Below, piece after piece: positions 27,632-38,531 of a DNA stretch of 64,000 nucleotides. The notes under the pieces are model-generated. The model searched no databases and was not told the origin of the DNA. It was given only the letters and a program-made list of their open reading frames with translations. The position numbers were made by a program, and so were the translations under genes. Source of the DNA: Sandaracinomonas limnophila (lineage in GTDB: Bacteria; Bacteroidota; Bacteroidia; Cytophagales; Spirosomataceae); the NCBI RefSeq assembly GCF_004005965.1, contig NZ_SACY01000001.1, forward strand, positions 372,001 through 436,000, read 5' to 3'. Within the stretch, counting starts at the first letter, position 1. The number at the start of each line of letters is the position of its first letter.

Positions 27632-28894
27632 ATGCTACAAATTAGTTTATTTCCTAATAAATCAGAATTTGAAGGTCTTTGCCAAAGACCTTCCTTAGAT
27701 TCTAATTCATTAGAATTAACCATAAAGAATATATTTGACTCAGTTGCATTTAATAAGGATAAAGCATTAATTGAGTTTACAAAGCAATTTGAAAATCGTG
27801 AAATTTCAGAGGTTCTTTATACAGCAGAAGATATAAATGAAGGAGCTCGTTTAATTACTAATGAATTAAAAATTGCAATTAAAAAAGCTTACGATAATAT
27901 TTTCAAATTTCACAAAGGACAACAATTAGAAATAAAAAAAATAGAAACGAGTCCTGGTGTCATTTGCTGGCAAAAAAGTGTAGCAATCGAAAAGGTGGGT
28001 ATTTATATTCCTGGAGGTACTGCTCCCCTATTTTCCACTATTTTAATGTTGGCAATACCTGCACAAATTGCAGGTTGTAAAGAAATAATATTATCAACTC
28101 CAGCCAATCATCCAGCTATTTTTTATGCTGCACAATTATGTGGTGTAACAAAAATGACTAAAATTGGCGGTGCACAGGCAATTGCGGCTATGTCATTAGG
28201 TACCGAAAGTATCCCTAAGGTTCATAAATTATTTGGTCCAGGAAATCAATATGTAACTGCCGCTAAGATGTATGCCAATAAAATGGGTATTGCTATTGAT
28301 ATGCCTGCTGGACCTTCTGAAGTTGCTGTATTTGCAGATGAAACATGTAATCCTGCTTTTGTTGCCTCAGATTTGTTATCTCAAGCTGAACATGGTGCAG
28401 ATTCTCAAGTAATTTTGTTAACTACAAACGAAGAAATAGTAACAAAAGTAATATCTGAATTAGAAAAACAAGTGGAACTTTTGGATCGAAAAGAGTTTGC
28501 TAAAAAATCTTTACAGCATTCTAAAGCCATTATTTTAAAGGATAAAATTGAAGTTATCACCTTTTTAAATGAATATGCAGCAGAACATTTAATCTTGGCA
28601 TGTGCTGAGCCTGAGAAATTTTCTGAACATATTATTAATGCAGGTTCCATATTTTTAGGAAATTATACACCAGAATCTGCGGGAGATTATGCCTCGGGTA
28701 CAAATCATACCCTACCTACTAATGGATTTGCAAAGGCGTATTCAGGGGTAAATTTAGATAGTTTTGTAAAGAAAATTACCTTACAAGCAATTTCCAAAGA
28801 GGGGTTACAAAACTTAGGTGAAACAATTATTACCATGGCAAATGCAGAATCTTTACAAGCACATGCCAATGCTGTTTCAATACGATTAAAATAA
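27632..28894 (+). CDS. hisD: Histidinol dehydrogenase
   Basis: HisD performs the last two oxidations of histidine synthesis, from histidinol through histidinal, using NAD. Marks are EKVGIYIPGGTAPLFSTILM, GPGNQYVTAAK, DMPAGPSEVAVFAD, DLLSQAEHGADSQV (with the zinc and catalytic histidine) and AGSIFLGNYTPESAGDYASGTNH. Its 420 residues are normal. It abuts hisG and is followed after one base by hisC. Confidence 0.98.
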   Translation: MLQISLFPNKSEFEGLCQRPSLDSNSLELTIKNIFDSVAFNKDKALIEFTKQFENREISEVLYTAEDINEGARLITNELKIAIKKAYDNIFKFHKGQQLEIKKIETSPGVICWQKSVAIEKVGIYIPGGTAPLFSTILMLAIPAQIAGCKEIILSTPANHPAIFYAAQLCGVTKMTKIGGAQAIAAMSLGTESIPKVHKLFGPGNQYVTAAKMYANKMGIAIDMPAGPSEVAVFADETCNPAFVASDLLSQAEHGADSQVILLTTNEEIVTKVISELEKQVELLDRKEFAKKSLQHSKAIILKDKIEVITFLNEYAAEHLILACAEPEKFSEHIINAGSIFLGNYTPESAGDYASGTNHTLPTNGFAKAYSGVNLDSFVKKITLQAISKEGLQNLGETIITMANAESLQAHANAVSIRLK

Positions 28895-28895
28895 T

Positions 28896-29948
28896 ATGGA
28901 TTATCAAAAATATATTTTACCGCATATTTGGAATTTAAAACCTTATTCTTCAGCAAGAGATGAATTTAAAGGTAATGAGGGAATATTTTTAGATGCAAAT
29001 GAAAATCCATTAGGTTCTCCTACAACACATAATTGGAATAGATACCCTGATCCATATCAATTAGAAATCAAAGAAAAGCTTTCAAAAATCAAGAATTGTC
29101 CAAAGGAAAATATATTTCTAGGAAATGGTTCAGATGAAGCAATCGATTTATTAATTCGAATGACATGTACTCCTGGACAACAAGAAATAATTATTTGTCC
29201 TCCTACTTATGGAATGTATGAGGTAAGTGCAAATATTAATAATATAGATTTGGTAAAAGTTGATTTAACAGACAACTACCAATTAGATATACCAACTATT
29301 GTCAAGGCAATAAATCATAAAACTCGATTGATATTTATTTGTTCACCTAATAATCCAACAGGTAATAAAATTAATCGAATAGATATTTACCAAATTTTAA
29401 ATCATTTTACTGAAGGTTTTGTAGTTATTGATGAGGCTTACATCGATTTCTCAGATGAACCAAGTTTTTTATTGGAGTTAAAACAATTTCCCAATTTAAT
29501 CGTTTTACAAACATTGTCTAAAGCCTATGGACTTGCCTCTTTACGCTTAGGAATGGCATTTGCAGATGAGGTACTTATTAATTTGTTTAACAAAATAAAA
29601 CCACCTTATAATATTAGTGGTGCTACCCAAGAACAAGTTATAGTAGCTTTAGATAATAAGGATTTTGTAAACAATTCAATAAAAGAAATTAGAAGCCAGA
29701 TAAAATATTTAATTTCAGAATTAGAATTAATATCTAATGTAATTAAAATATATCCTTCCGATGCTAATTTTTTATTAGTTAAATTTAATGAGGCAAATAG
29801 GTTATTTGATTATTTAATTACACAAAAGGTAATTACACGTAACCGTTCAAGTGTACCTTTATGTTCAGATACAATTCGAATAACTATTGGTACTCAATTA
29901 GAGAATAGTAGTTTAATTCAAAATATAAAAGAATTTTACAATCATTAA
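28896..29948 (+). CDS. hisC: Histidinol-phosphate aminotransferase
   Basis: HisC is a fold-type I PLP enzyme that transaminates imidazole acetol phosphate. The chain carries LDANENPLGSP, LGNGSDEAIDLLI, CSPNNPTGN, VIDEAYIDF and the Schiff-base lysine in TLSKAYGLASLRLG. The arrangement G-D-C matches other Bacteroidota; hisB, hisH, hisA, hisF and hisI are not in the window and must lie elsewhere. A putative outer-membrane protein gene starts one base after its stop. Confidence 0.97.
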   Translation: MDYQKYILPHIWNLKPYSSARDEFKGNEGIFLDANENPLGSPTTHNWNRYPDPYQLEIKEKLSKIKNCPKENIFLGNGSDEAIDLLIRMTCTPGQQEIIICPPTYGMYEVSANINNIDLVKVDLTDNYQLDIPTIVKAINHKTRLIFICSPNNPTGNKINRIDIYQILNHFTEGFVVIDEAYIDFSDEPSFLLELKQFPNLIVLQTLSKAYGLASLRLGMAFADEVLINLFNKIKPPYNISGATQEQVIVALDNKDFVNNSIKEIRSQIKYLISELELISNVIKIYPSDANFLLVKFNEANRLFDYLITQKVITRNRSSVPLCSDTIRITIGTQLENSSLIQNIKEFYNH

Positions 29949-29949
29949 T

Positions 29950-30474
29950 ATGTTAAAAAAGGGTATAATTTCTTGTTTGATATTTCTAATTCCTTTTTTG
30001 GCTCAAAGTCAGTTAAAAAATTGGGGATCAGGATTACGAGTTGGTGAACCTGGTGGTTTTATGATTCGCAAATATCTACCAAATGGTTTAAACGCCATTG
30101 AAGTAAGTATGGGTACTTATGGTGGACTTTGGGGTACTCATAGAAATTACAAAGCTGGAACTTTTCAAAACATTGGCCTTACTATTAGTGCATTATATTT
30201 ATGGCATCATCCAACGATATTAAATCCTAATTTACATACCTATTATGGATTTGGTCCGCAATATACTGTCAGAGATTATTATTCACCAAATGTGCAAATA
30301 GCAGATGAAGTTAGAAAGGGTTTAGGTGGTGCAGTTATAGGTGGTATAGAATATTTTCCAATAGATGCACCTAATTTATCTTTTTTTGCCGAAATTGGAT
30401 TTTATTCTGAAATATCTCCTAATCCTTTTTTTACACATCCGCAAGGTGGCATAGGAACCAGAGTGAATTTTTAG
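29950..30474 (+). CDS. Secreted hypothetical protein, outer-membrane beta-barrel-like
   Basis: A signal peptide (SCLIFLIPFLAQSQ) precedes a 155-residue chain rich in Gly, Tyr, Phe and alternating hydrophobic residues, which end in an aromatic phenylalanine (GGIGTRVNF). That is the pattern of a small outer-membrane beta-barrel. I recognise no named family. It follows hisC by one base, so it should be on the same transcript. The last base of its TAG stop codon is also the first base of tRNA-Ala, which is unusual. Confidence 0.75.
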   Translation: MLKKGIISCLIFLIPFLAQSQLKNWGSGLRVGEPGGFMIRKYLPNGLNAIEVSMGTYGGLWGTHRNYKAGTFQNIGLTISALYLWHHPTILNPNLHTYYGFGPQYTVRDYYSPNVQIADEVRKGLGGAVIGGIEYFPIDAPNLSFFAEIGFYSEISPNPFFTHPQGGIGTRVNF

Positions 30475-30547
30475 GGGATGTAGCTCAGTTGGCTAGAGCG
30501 CTTGCCTGGCAGGCAAGAGGTCGTGGGTTCGAGCCCCATCTTCTCCA
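30474..30547 (+). tRNA. tRNA-Ala(GGC)
   Basis: A complete cloverleaf runs from GGGGATG to CTTCTCC plus A73. The anticodon stem CTTGC/GCAAG encloses CTGGCAG, so the anticodon is GGC (Ala, codons GCC and GCU). The G3:U70 pair that identifies tRNA-Ala is present; position 6-67 is a U-U mismatch. The T arm is GTGGG, TTCGAGC, CCCAT. No CCA is encoded. Its first base lies inside the upstream stop codon, and it probably arises by processing of the hisGDC transcript. Confidence 0.96.
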
Positions 30548-30550
30548 CAA

Positions 30551-30575
30551 AAAATGACCGTTAAGGTCCTTTTTT
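30551..30575 (+). terminator. Terminator after tRNA-Ala, possibly bidirectional
   Basis: AAAATGACC and GGTCCTTTTTT flank the loop GTTAA. The core stem is four G-C/A-T pairs with A/T extensions, followed by a T run. It reaches the convergent nspC stop. Confidence 0.6.
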
Positions 30576-31710
30576 ATAATCTATCCTTAAAGGATTCAAA
30601 TCCAAAGGACTTATAATTGATATATTTTCCGACCGTATTTATTTTCCCAATACTTGGTAAATTAACTCCATTGAAAGTGGTAGTTTTTACCATAGTGTAA
30701 TGTATCATATCTTCAAATATAATTTCATCACCAATATTTAGTGGTTCTTTAAAGGAATAATCGCCATAATAATCGCCAGCCAAACAAGTCATCCCACCAA
30801 AACGATAGACATATTCACCTTTTTGAGGTTCTATTGAAGCATTTCTAATCCTTGGTTTATAAGGCATTTCAAGCGTATCTGGCATATGGGCTGCAAAAGA
30901 AATATCTAATATAGCCACATCAATACCTGCCGAATGAACAATATCTAAAACTGTCGATTTTAAAAAACCTGTTTGCCAACCTACCGCAGATCCAGGTTCA
31001 AGAATAATTGTTAAATTAGAATACTTAGATTTAAATTCATTTAAAATTGATATTAAATGATCCACATCATAGTCTTCACTAGTTATTAAATGCCCACCCC
31101 CTAAGTTCAACCATTTTAATTGAGGTAAGAAATCTCCAAATTTCTCATCAATCACTTGTAAGGTTCTTTCCAGCACGTAAGAATCATTTTCACACATCGT
31201 ATGCGAATGTAAACCTTCAATATGGGAAGGTAAACCATCTTTAAAATCAGATTTCCTAACCCCCAACCTACTTCCTGCAACACATGGATTATACATATCT
31301 GTTTCAATTTCTGAGTATTCCGGATTAATTCTAATCCCACACGAAATATTTGAAGAAATTGCTTGAGAAATGTATTTATTATACTGATTTAAGGAGTTAA
31401 AAGTAATATGTGATGCATATTGGCACATTTCAGTAAATTCTGAAGGAAGAAAGGCTGGACAATAAACATGTGCCTTTTCGTTCATTTCCTCCACAATTAA
31501 TCTAGCCTCATGCAAAGAACTGGCAGTTGCTCCTGCTAAATACTTTCTGAGCAATGGAAATTCATGGTAAAAGGAAAATCCTTTTAAGGCACAAATTATC
31601 TCTATCCCGGCCTCGGTTTGTACCCTTTTTAATAACTCAAGATTTTTAATCAATAAATTTTCCTCCAACACAAAAGCTGGGGAAGGAATTGTTGGGTACT
31701 GAATTTGCAT
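30574..31710 (-). CDS. nspC: Carboxynorspermidine decarboxylase NspC
   Basis: This PLP enzyme of the alanine-racemase fold decarboxylates carboxyspermidine or carboxynorspermidine to the polyamine. The pyridoxal lysine lies in ICALKGFSFY near residue 43, the phosphate-binding LNLGGGHLI and the EPGSAVGW loop follow, and GGMTCLAGDYYGDY carries the conserved Cys and Asp of the other subunit. The carboxynorspermidine synthase gene lies one base upstream, giving a complete two-step polyamine unit. The final product, spermidine or norspermidine, cannot be read from sequence. Confidence 0.95.
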   Translation of the reverse strand: MQIQYPTIPSPAFVLEENLLIKNLELLKRVQTEAGIEIICALKGFSFYHEFPLLRKYLAGATASSLHEARLIVEEMNEKAHVYCPAFLPSEFTEMCQYASHITFNSLNQYNKYISQAISSNISCGIRINPEYSEIETDMYNPCVAGSRLGVRKSDFKDGLPSHIEGLHSHTMCENDSYVLERTLQVIDEKFGDFLPQLKWLNLGGGHLITSEDYDVDHLISILNEFKSKYSNLTIILEPGSAVGWQTGFLKSTVLDIVHSAGIDVAILDISFAAHMPDTLEMPYKPRIRNASIEPQKGEYVYRFGGMTCLAGDYYGDYSFKEPLNIGDEIIFEDMIHYTMVKTTTFNGVNLPSIGKINTVGKYINYKSFGFESFKDRL

Positions 31711-31711
31711 A

Positions 31712-32926
31712 TTAATATTCGTGAGGAAGTTGAATATTTTTTAATTCATTCCAAGGTAATCCATGAACATTTAACAATTCCATGAACGGATCTGGATTAA
31801 ACTCTTCAACATTATAAACACCTTCTTTAAACCACTCGCCTGAAGTCATTAAGGCTGCACCAATCATTGCAGGAACACCTGTTGTATAAGATACACCTTG
31901 TGCTTGAACTTCTTTGTAACAATCGGAGTGGTGGCAATTATTCCAAACATAATAGGTTGTATCTTTTCCACCTTTTATCCCCTTAATCTGACAACCAATA
32001 CTAGTCTGCCCAGTATAATTTTCACCCAATGTACCAGGTTCTGGTAAAACTGCTTTTAAAAATTCTAAAGGAACAATATCCATTCCGTTAAATTTAATTG
32101 GCTGAATAGAAGTCATACCCACATTTTGTAATACTTCCAAATGTGTTAAATATTGTTGACCAAAAGTCATCCAAAATCTTGCTCTCTTTAAAGTTGGAAA
32201 GTTTTTCGTTAACGATTCTAATTCTTCGTGGTATAACAAATAGGACTCCTTTGGACCGATATTTGGGTAATCAATAGGTTTGTGAATAGACATAGGTTCT
32301 ATTTCAACCCATTGGCCATTCTCCCAATATTTACCTTTTTGAGTAATTTCTCTAATATTTATTTCTGGATTAAAATTTGTAGCAAAGGCTTTTCCATGAT
32401 CACCTGCGTTACAATCAATAATATCCAAATAATGCATTTCATCAAAATAATGCTTATTGGCATAGGCTGTATAAACACCAGTAACCCCTGGATCAAATCC
32501 ACAACCTAAAAGAGCCATTAAACCAGCTTTTTTAAATCGCTCTTGATAGGCCCATTGCCAAGAATACTCAAATTTAGCCTCATCTTTAGGTTCGTAATTT
32601 GCTGTATCTAAGTAGTGGACTCCAGCCTCTAAACAAGCATCCATAATAGGTAAATCTTGGTATGGAAGTGCCACATTGATGACCAAAAATGGTTTTTCTT
32701 CTTTCAATAATTTTACCAATTCAGGTACATTATCTGCATCAACTTGTCTGGTTTTTATTTCAGTTGGCAAACCAATGTTTTTTGCTTCCTGAGCAATCGC
32801 ATCGCATTTTTTTAATGTTCTAGATGCTAAAACTATTTCTGAAAAAAATGCAGGATTCATTGCACATTTTTTGGCAACTACATTTCCAACTCCACCTGCT
32901 CCAATAATTACAACCTTTTTAGACAT
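31712..32926 (-). CDS. Carboxynorspermidine synthase, saccharopine dehydrogenase family
   Basis: The enzyme condenses aspartate semialdehyde with a diamine and reduces it with NADPH to carboxyspermidine or carboxynorspermidine. The nucleotide-binding GAGGVGNVVAKKC is at the N-terminus, and the family marks INVALPYQDLPIMDACLEAG, GCGFDPGVTGVY and NNCHHSDCYKEV are present. I chose the ATG at 32926 (MSKKVVIIGAGG) over an upstream start that adds eight residues. It is transcribed with nspC. Confidence 0.94.
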   Translation of the reverse strand: MSKKVVIIGAGGVGNVVAKKCAMNPAFFSEIVLASRTLKKCDAIAQEAKNIGLPTEIKTRQVDADNVPELVKLLKEEKPFLVINVALPYQDLPIMDACLEAGVHYLDTANYEPKDEAKFEYSWQWAYQERFKKAGLMALLGCGFDPGVTGVYTAYANKHYFDEMHYLDIIDCNAGDHGKAFATNFNPEINIREITQKGKYWENGQWVEIEPMSIHKPIDYPNIGPKESYLLYHEELESLTKNFPTLKRARFWMTFGQQYLTHLEVLQNVGMTSIQPIKFNGMDIVPLEFLKAVLPEPGTLGENYTGQTSIGCQIKGIKGGKDTTYYVWNNCHHSDCYKEVQAQGVSYTTGVPAMIGAALMTSGEWFKEGVYNVEEFNPDPFMELLNVHGLPWNELKNIQLPHEY

Positions 32927-32988
32927 ACCTATTTTTAAAAATGAACGCAAAAATACAAAAAAAGAAGACTGAATAAATTATATTTTAT

Positions 32989-33513
32989 TTAATTTTTAAA
33001 AGGTCTAATTACTTTTACAAATGATTTATTCCAAAATTTATTTGTCAAGTTATCTTCCCTTACCCCTTTTGAAGTAGAAGAGTGAATAAAGGTAATGTCA
33101 AATCCTCCTTTATTTTTTGTGACAATACCCGCATGATTGATAATGGTGCTACCATTTGTTTTAAAAAAAATCCAATCTCCAATTGTTATTTGATCTATGG
33201 AAACAGGCAATCCAAAATTAGATTGATCTTTTGATAATCTAGGAATTTCAAATCCTTCTAATTTATAGCTTGTATATAATAAACCAGAACAATCCATTCC
33301 ATTTTCATCTATCCCTCCTGTTTTGTACGGTACTCCCGTAAAAGTTTTCAACCGATCAATAATTGAATTTATTTCCCTAAAAGAATAATTTTGAATGTAT
33401 TCTGATTTTTCTAAACCCACAAATTGTTTAACCTTATGCCAAATACCACAAGAACTTAATCCTACACAGAATATTAAAAAAAATAGAGGCTTTTGTATTG
33501 AATTCTTATACAT
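32989..33513 (-). CDS. NlpC/P60 family cysteine peptidase lipoprotein
   Basis: The protein cleaves peptide bonds in peptidoglycan stems. A signal peptide ends with lipobox LSSC (acylated Cys22). The catalytic residues are Cys75 in MDCSGLLY, His127 in INHAGIV and the polar His144 in FIHSSTSKG. The start at 33513 overlaps the helicase-nuclease gene by 8 bases; a longer start at 33534 is less like a signal peptide. At 174 residues it is a single-domain enzyme tethered in the envelope. Confidence 0.92.
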   Translation of the reverse strand: MYKNSIQKPLFFLIFCVGLSSCGIWHKVKQFVGLEKSEYIQNYSFREINSIIDRLKTFTGVPYKTGGIDENGMDCSGLLYTSYKLEGFEIPRLSKDQSNFGLPVSIDQITIGDWIFFKTNGSTIINHAGIVTKNKGGFDITFIHSSTSKGVREDNLTNKFWNKSFVKVIRPFKN

Positions 33514-36500
33514 CCACAATAGTACTTTCTTCAAAGTAAATTAATTTACATTTAACATCTATATACCCCATTTCTTTCATCAGTGATTGATAATTTAAAA
33601 TTTGATCTCGATGTGATTCTTTAGATTTACCAGTTTTATAATCTACAATTACAAACTGATTTCCCTTTTTAAATATTCTATCAGGCCGAATAATTGTTCC
33701 ATCATCCTTGATGATTTCTTGTTCATTGATAAACGTATTAAATTCTGTTACCAAAGTTAAATAATCTTGATTTTCCAATAAGTTTAAAACACCATCAATA
33801 GCAGATTTATTGGCTTCAAATATTTCTTCAGGTAGCTTGTGTAATTTATCCTTGATCGCATCAGACTCCCAATTTGATAATAATTGATGAATATAATTTC
33901 CAAATTTACGTTTCTCTAAAGATTGTGAAAAGAAATCTTCTTTAGATTCTTTCTGTCGCAACAAAGGTCTTTTTTCCAAATTTCTTTCTAATTGAATTTG
34001 AAAATTTTCTTTCTTTTTAAAGGTATCTTTAAATTCATTTGTTGACTTACTGTCATTTAAAATATATTGAACAGAATTTTCATATTCATTAAAAGATTTA
34101 TATTCTTTTTTTGAAAAATTATATAATAAAGTAGCTACATTTTCTAATTCATCTGTTGAAACCCAAGTACTAAAAGTGTACAAATCATATTTAGCACGAG
34201 TAGTAGCCACGTATAACATATTCAAAGAATCCAAAGCATTTAATTCTTTTTCTGATTCATATTGTTCTTTTAGGTAATCGAATTCTACCAATGCCTTTGA
34301 ATTACCTGCCAAATAATGATTCCCCAAGAATTTATTGGAGACTTCTAACTCCTCAAAACCTGAAACTTGGTTAAAATCAAACCATTTTGGTGAATCTGTC
34401 AAATTAAAATCCCAATCGGCAAAGGCCATAATCACAACAGAATATTCTAATCCTTTACTTTTATGAATGGTTGAAATAGTAATTGCATCTGAATCATCTG
34501 ACGGATTAATGGAAAATTTATCAATATTTTGATCGTAATAACTTACAAAAGCTTCAATACTATTAGAATTGTTTAATTGATATTCATCAATCAAATCAAG
34601 TAATTTCAATAAATAAGGAATTTCTGATTGATAGGATAAAAGTTTGAATGTATCTATTAACTGAATAATTACTGCTTTGGAGTCAATAGTTTGCATACAA
34701 TTACTGATATCAAAATTCAAGGCGAAAAATTGATTTTGTAAAGAATCTTTTTTGTCAAAATTAAATTCAGTGGAACCAATTAAAATATGGTAATTAGCTA
34801 AAACAGTATAAGAATTTAGAGGTAATTTACTTTCTTGTAAAAATTTTAAAAAACTAATCACAAATCGAATAGCAGGTGAAAAATGTAATAATAATGAATC
34901 TGCAGAGGTGATTGTTATCGTTGGATCATTCAATTGAGTCAATTGTAGCGCTAGGAAGTTTGCTTCTTTATTCCCTCTAGTTAATATGGCAATATCTTTG
35001 TTTTTAAACCCTTTAGACTTAGAAATCTGAATTGTTTCGAATACATTTTGAAAATGCCAATTCCATTCCTCTTGACTGCGTCCTCTCGAATTTTTTGGCT
35101 TTAAATAAAAGGAACTTTCAATAGAAGAACATCCTTCAATTTGTGAGCTAGCGTTTTGTTTGAGTTGATTATTATAAACATTTGCAATAAGTGGAAAGGT
35201 TTGGGAAAGAAAAGTATTTTCCTTAATCCATTCATAAAAATTATTGTTAAATTTTACGATTTCCTTTGAACTCCTAAAATTATTAGGCAAATTTTCAGAT
35301 TCCACATAATTTATTATATTTTCAAATCGTTCAAGGTCAAACTCATTATCACCTATTCGATTTTCAACAAGTGCTAAATTAGCATCGTTTAAAGCAGCAA
35401 TTAAACTGACCTCTCCTCCACGAAATTTATAAATAGATTGTTTTGCATCGCCTACTATTAAACTGTTTTTATTAGAAGAAATTGCATTATCTAACAAAGG
35501 CATAAAGTTTTTCCATTGAAGAATAGAAGTATCTTGAAATTCATCAATAAATATATGTATATATCTTTCTCCCAATTTTTCATAGATAAAAGGAATTGGG
35601 TCTGCTGCAACAATTTGATTTATTTTTTTACTAAACTCAGAAATAGAGACTAGACCTTTATCTATTTGAAATTCATTCAAATCTTTTTGGATAAAGGTCA
35701 ATAAAGTATATTTCCTCAAATTTCTTTTTATCAAATTGAGCAAAATAAATTTTTGAGAATGTAACTGATAGGAATTGTAAAATTCTGAAACAAATTGATT
35801 TAATTCTGTTGAAATTGTATCAATGGAAGTTTTTATATCTGCAGATGCTGATTTGGAATACCAAGTTTCTGTATCTATCGCAGTTTTCATGTAGGAATAG
35901 GGTTTTGCTTCCAATTGTGGATTTTCAAAATACTTGAAAATATCGTTAACAGGTCCCGTTTTCCCTCGTACAAAATCCTCTAAATTTAATCCATTGGAAT
36001 GAATTAATTCAATAATTGAATTTGTTAAATCTTGTAAATATTTTAGGGAAAGCTTTTCAAAGGCAATGATTTGCTTTTCAATTTGTATGAAATCTTCTGT
36101 GCTGAATGAGGCAAGTTCCTTTTCTATAGCCATGTAATCTTCAGTAAAAAGAATCAGTAAAAATTTCTGTAAACTTTCTCGAAGATTATTCCATGATTTT
36201 TCATCTTCCACTTCTTTCATCGAAAAATCAATAAAAGCTTGTTTAAGCGATGAATCTGGGTATTGATTAATTTTATCTAAAATTTCATCAATTAAATCAG
36301 TTAATAATTTTTTATTATCTAAAACCACCTCAAATTGATCGGGTAGATTTAATTCTTCAATAAAACTTTGACTTAATTTTTGAACAAAGGCATCTATGGT
36401 CATTACAGAAAACAAACCATAATCTTGAAGCATTTGATGAAGGGTCTGATTTGCCCTATTGATTATTTCATCCTTTGAGATTTTGTCATTATTTAATTCT

Positions 36501-36778
36501 GACAAAATTTTAGTAATTATTTCTTCAGATTTCTCATATTTTTTTACATCTGTTTTTTCAAAAAACTTATTTTGACTTATTGAAAACAAAAATTCTACAA
36601 TTCTTTTTTTCATTTCTTCAGCAGCCTTGTTAGTAAAAGTCACTGCCAAAATTTTACGAAAATACCCTTTGGGATCAACCTCAGACAAGGCCAATGTTAA
36701 ATAATTTATGGTTAAGGTATAGGTTTTTCCAGCACCAGCAGAGGCTGAAAAGAGTTTCAAGGGCCTTTTATTCATCAA
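33506..36778 (-). CDS. AddA/RecB-like UvrD-family helicase with C-terminal nuclease domain
   Basis: This 1090-residue protein joins an SF1A helicase to a PD-(D/E)XK nuclease, the arrangement of the double-strand-break enzymes AddA and RecB. Helicase motif I is SASAGAGKTYTL at residues 11-22, motif Ia TFTNKAAEEM, motif II FIDEFQDTS, motif III VGDAKQSIYKFRGGE, motif V TIHKSKGLEYSVV and motif VI YVATTRAKYDL. The nuclease core is IRPDRIFKKG and VIVDYKTGK near the C-terminus. The AddB/RexB partner is not in the window. It most likely processes DNA ends for recombination; a defence role is less likely from context. Confidence 0.9.
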   Translation of the reverse strand: MMNKRPLKLFSASAGAGKTYTLTINYLTLALSEVDPKGYFRKILAVTFTNKAAEEMKKRIVEFLFSISQNKFFEKTDVKKYEKSEEIITKILSELNNDKISKDEIINRANQTLHQMLQDYGLFSVMTIDAFVQKLSQSFIEELNLPDQFEVVLDNKKLLTDLIDEILDKINQYPDSSLKQAFIDFSMKEVEDEKSWNNLRESLQKFLLILFTEDYMAIEKELASFSTEDFIQIEKQIIAFEKLSLKYLQDLTNSIIELIHSNGLNLEDFVRGKTGPVNDIFKYFENPQLEAKPYSYMKTAIDTETWYSKSASADIKTSIDTISTELNQFVSEFYNSYQLHSQKFILLNLIKRNLRKYTLLTFIQKDLNEFQIDKGLVSISEFSKKINQIVAADPIPFIYEKLGERYIHIFIDEFQDTSILQWKNFMPLLDNAISSNKNSLIVGDAKQSIYKFRGGEVSLIAALNDANLALVENRIGDNEFDLERFENIINYVESENLPNNFRSSKEIVKFNNNFYEWIKENTFLSQTFPLIANVYNNQLKQNASSQIEGCSSIESSFYLKPKNSRGRSQEEWNWHFQNVFETIQISKSKGFKNKDIAILTRGNKEANFLALQLTQLNDPTITITSADSLLLHFSPAIRFVISFLKFLQESKLPLNSYTVLANYHILIGSTEFNFDKKDSLQNQFFALNFDISNCMQTIDSKAVIIQLIDTFKLLSYQSEIPYLLKLLDLIDEYQLNNSNSIEAFVSYYDQNIDKFSINPSDDSDAITISTIHKSKGLEYSVVIMAFADWDFNLTDSPKWFDFNQVSGFEELEVSNKFLGNHYLAGNSKALVEFDYLKEQYESEKELNALDSLNMLYVATTRAKYDLYTFSTWVSTDELENVATLLYNFSKKEYKSFNEYENSVQYILNDSKSTNEFKDTFKKKENFQIQLERNLEKRPLLRQKESKEDFFSQSLEKRKFGNYIHQLLSNWESDAIKDKLHKLPEEIFEANKSAIDGVLNLLENQDYLTLVTEFNTFINEQEIIKDDGTIIRPDRIFKKGNQFVIVDYKTGKSKESHRDQILNYQSLMKEMGYIDVKCKLIYFEESTIVDV

Positions 36779-36864
36779 ATTCTAATATTTATGCAATTTA
36801 AAATAAAAATAGGATTAAAAGGAATAGGGAAAATTCATTAACTTTGTATCCCGTAAACGAATAA

Positions 36865-38529
<1,665 letters not shown>

Positions 38530-38531
38530 CC

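Noticed and set aside
33506-36778. Defence system (helicase-nuclease of a phage-defence island)
   Set aside because: The full AddA/RecB motif set and housekeeping neighbours point to recombinational repair; no partner defence genes or mobile elements are nearby.
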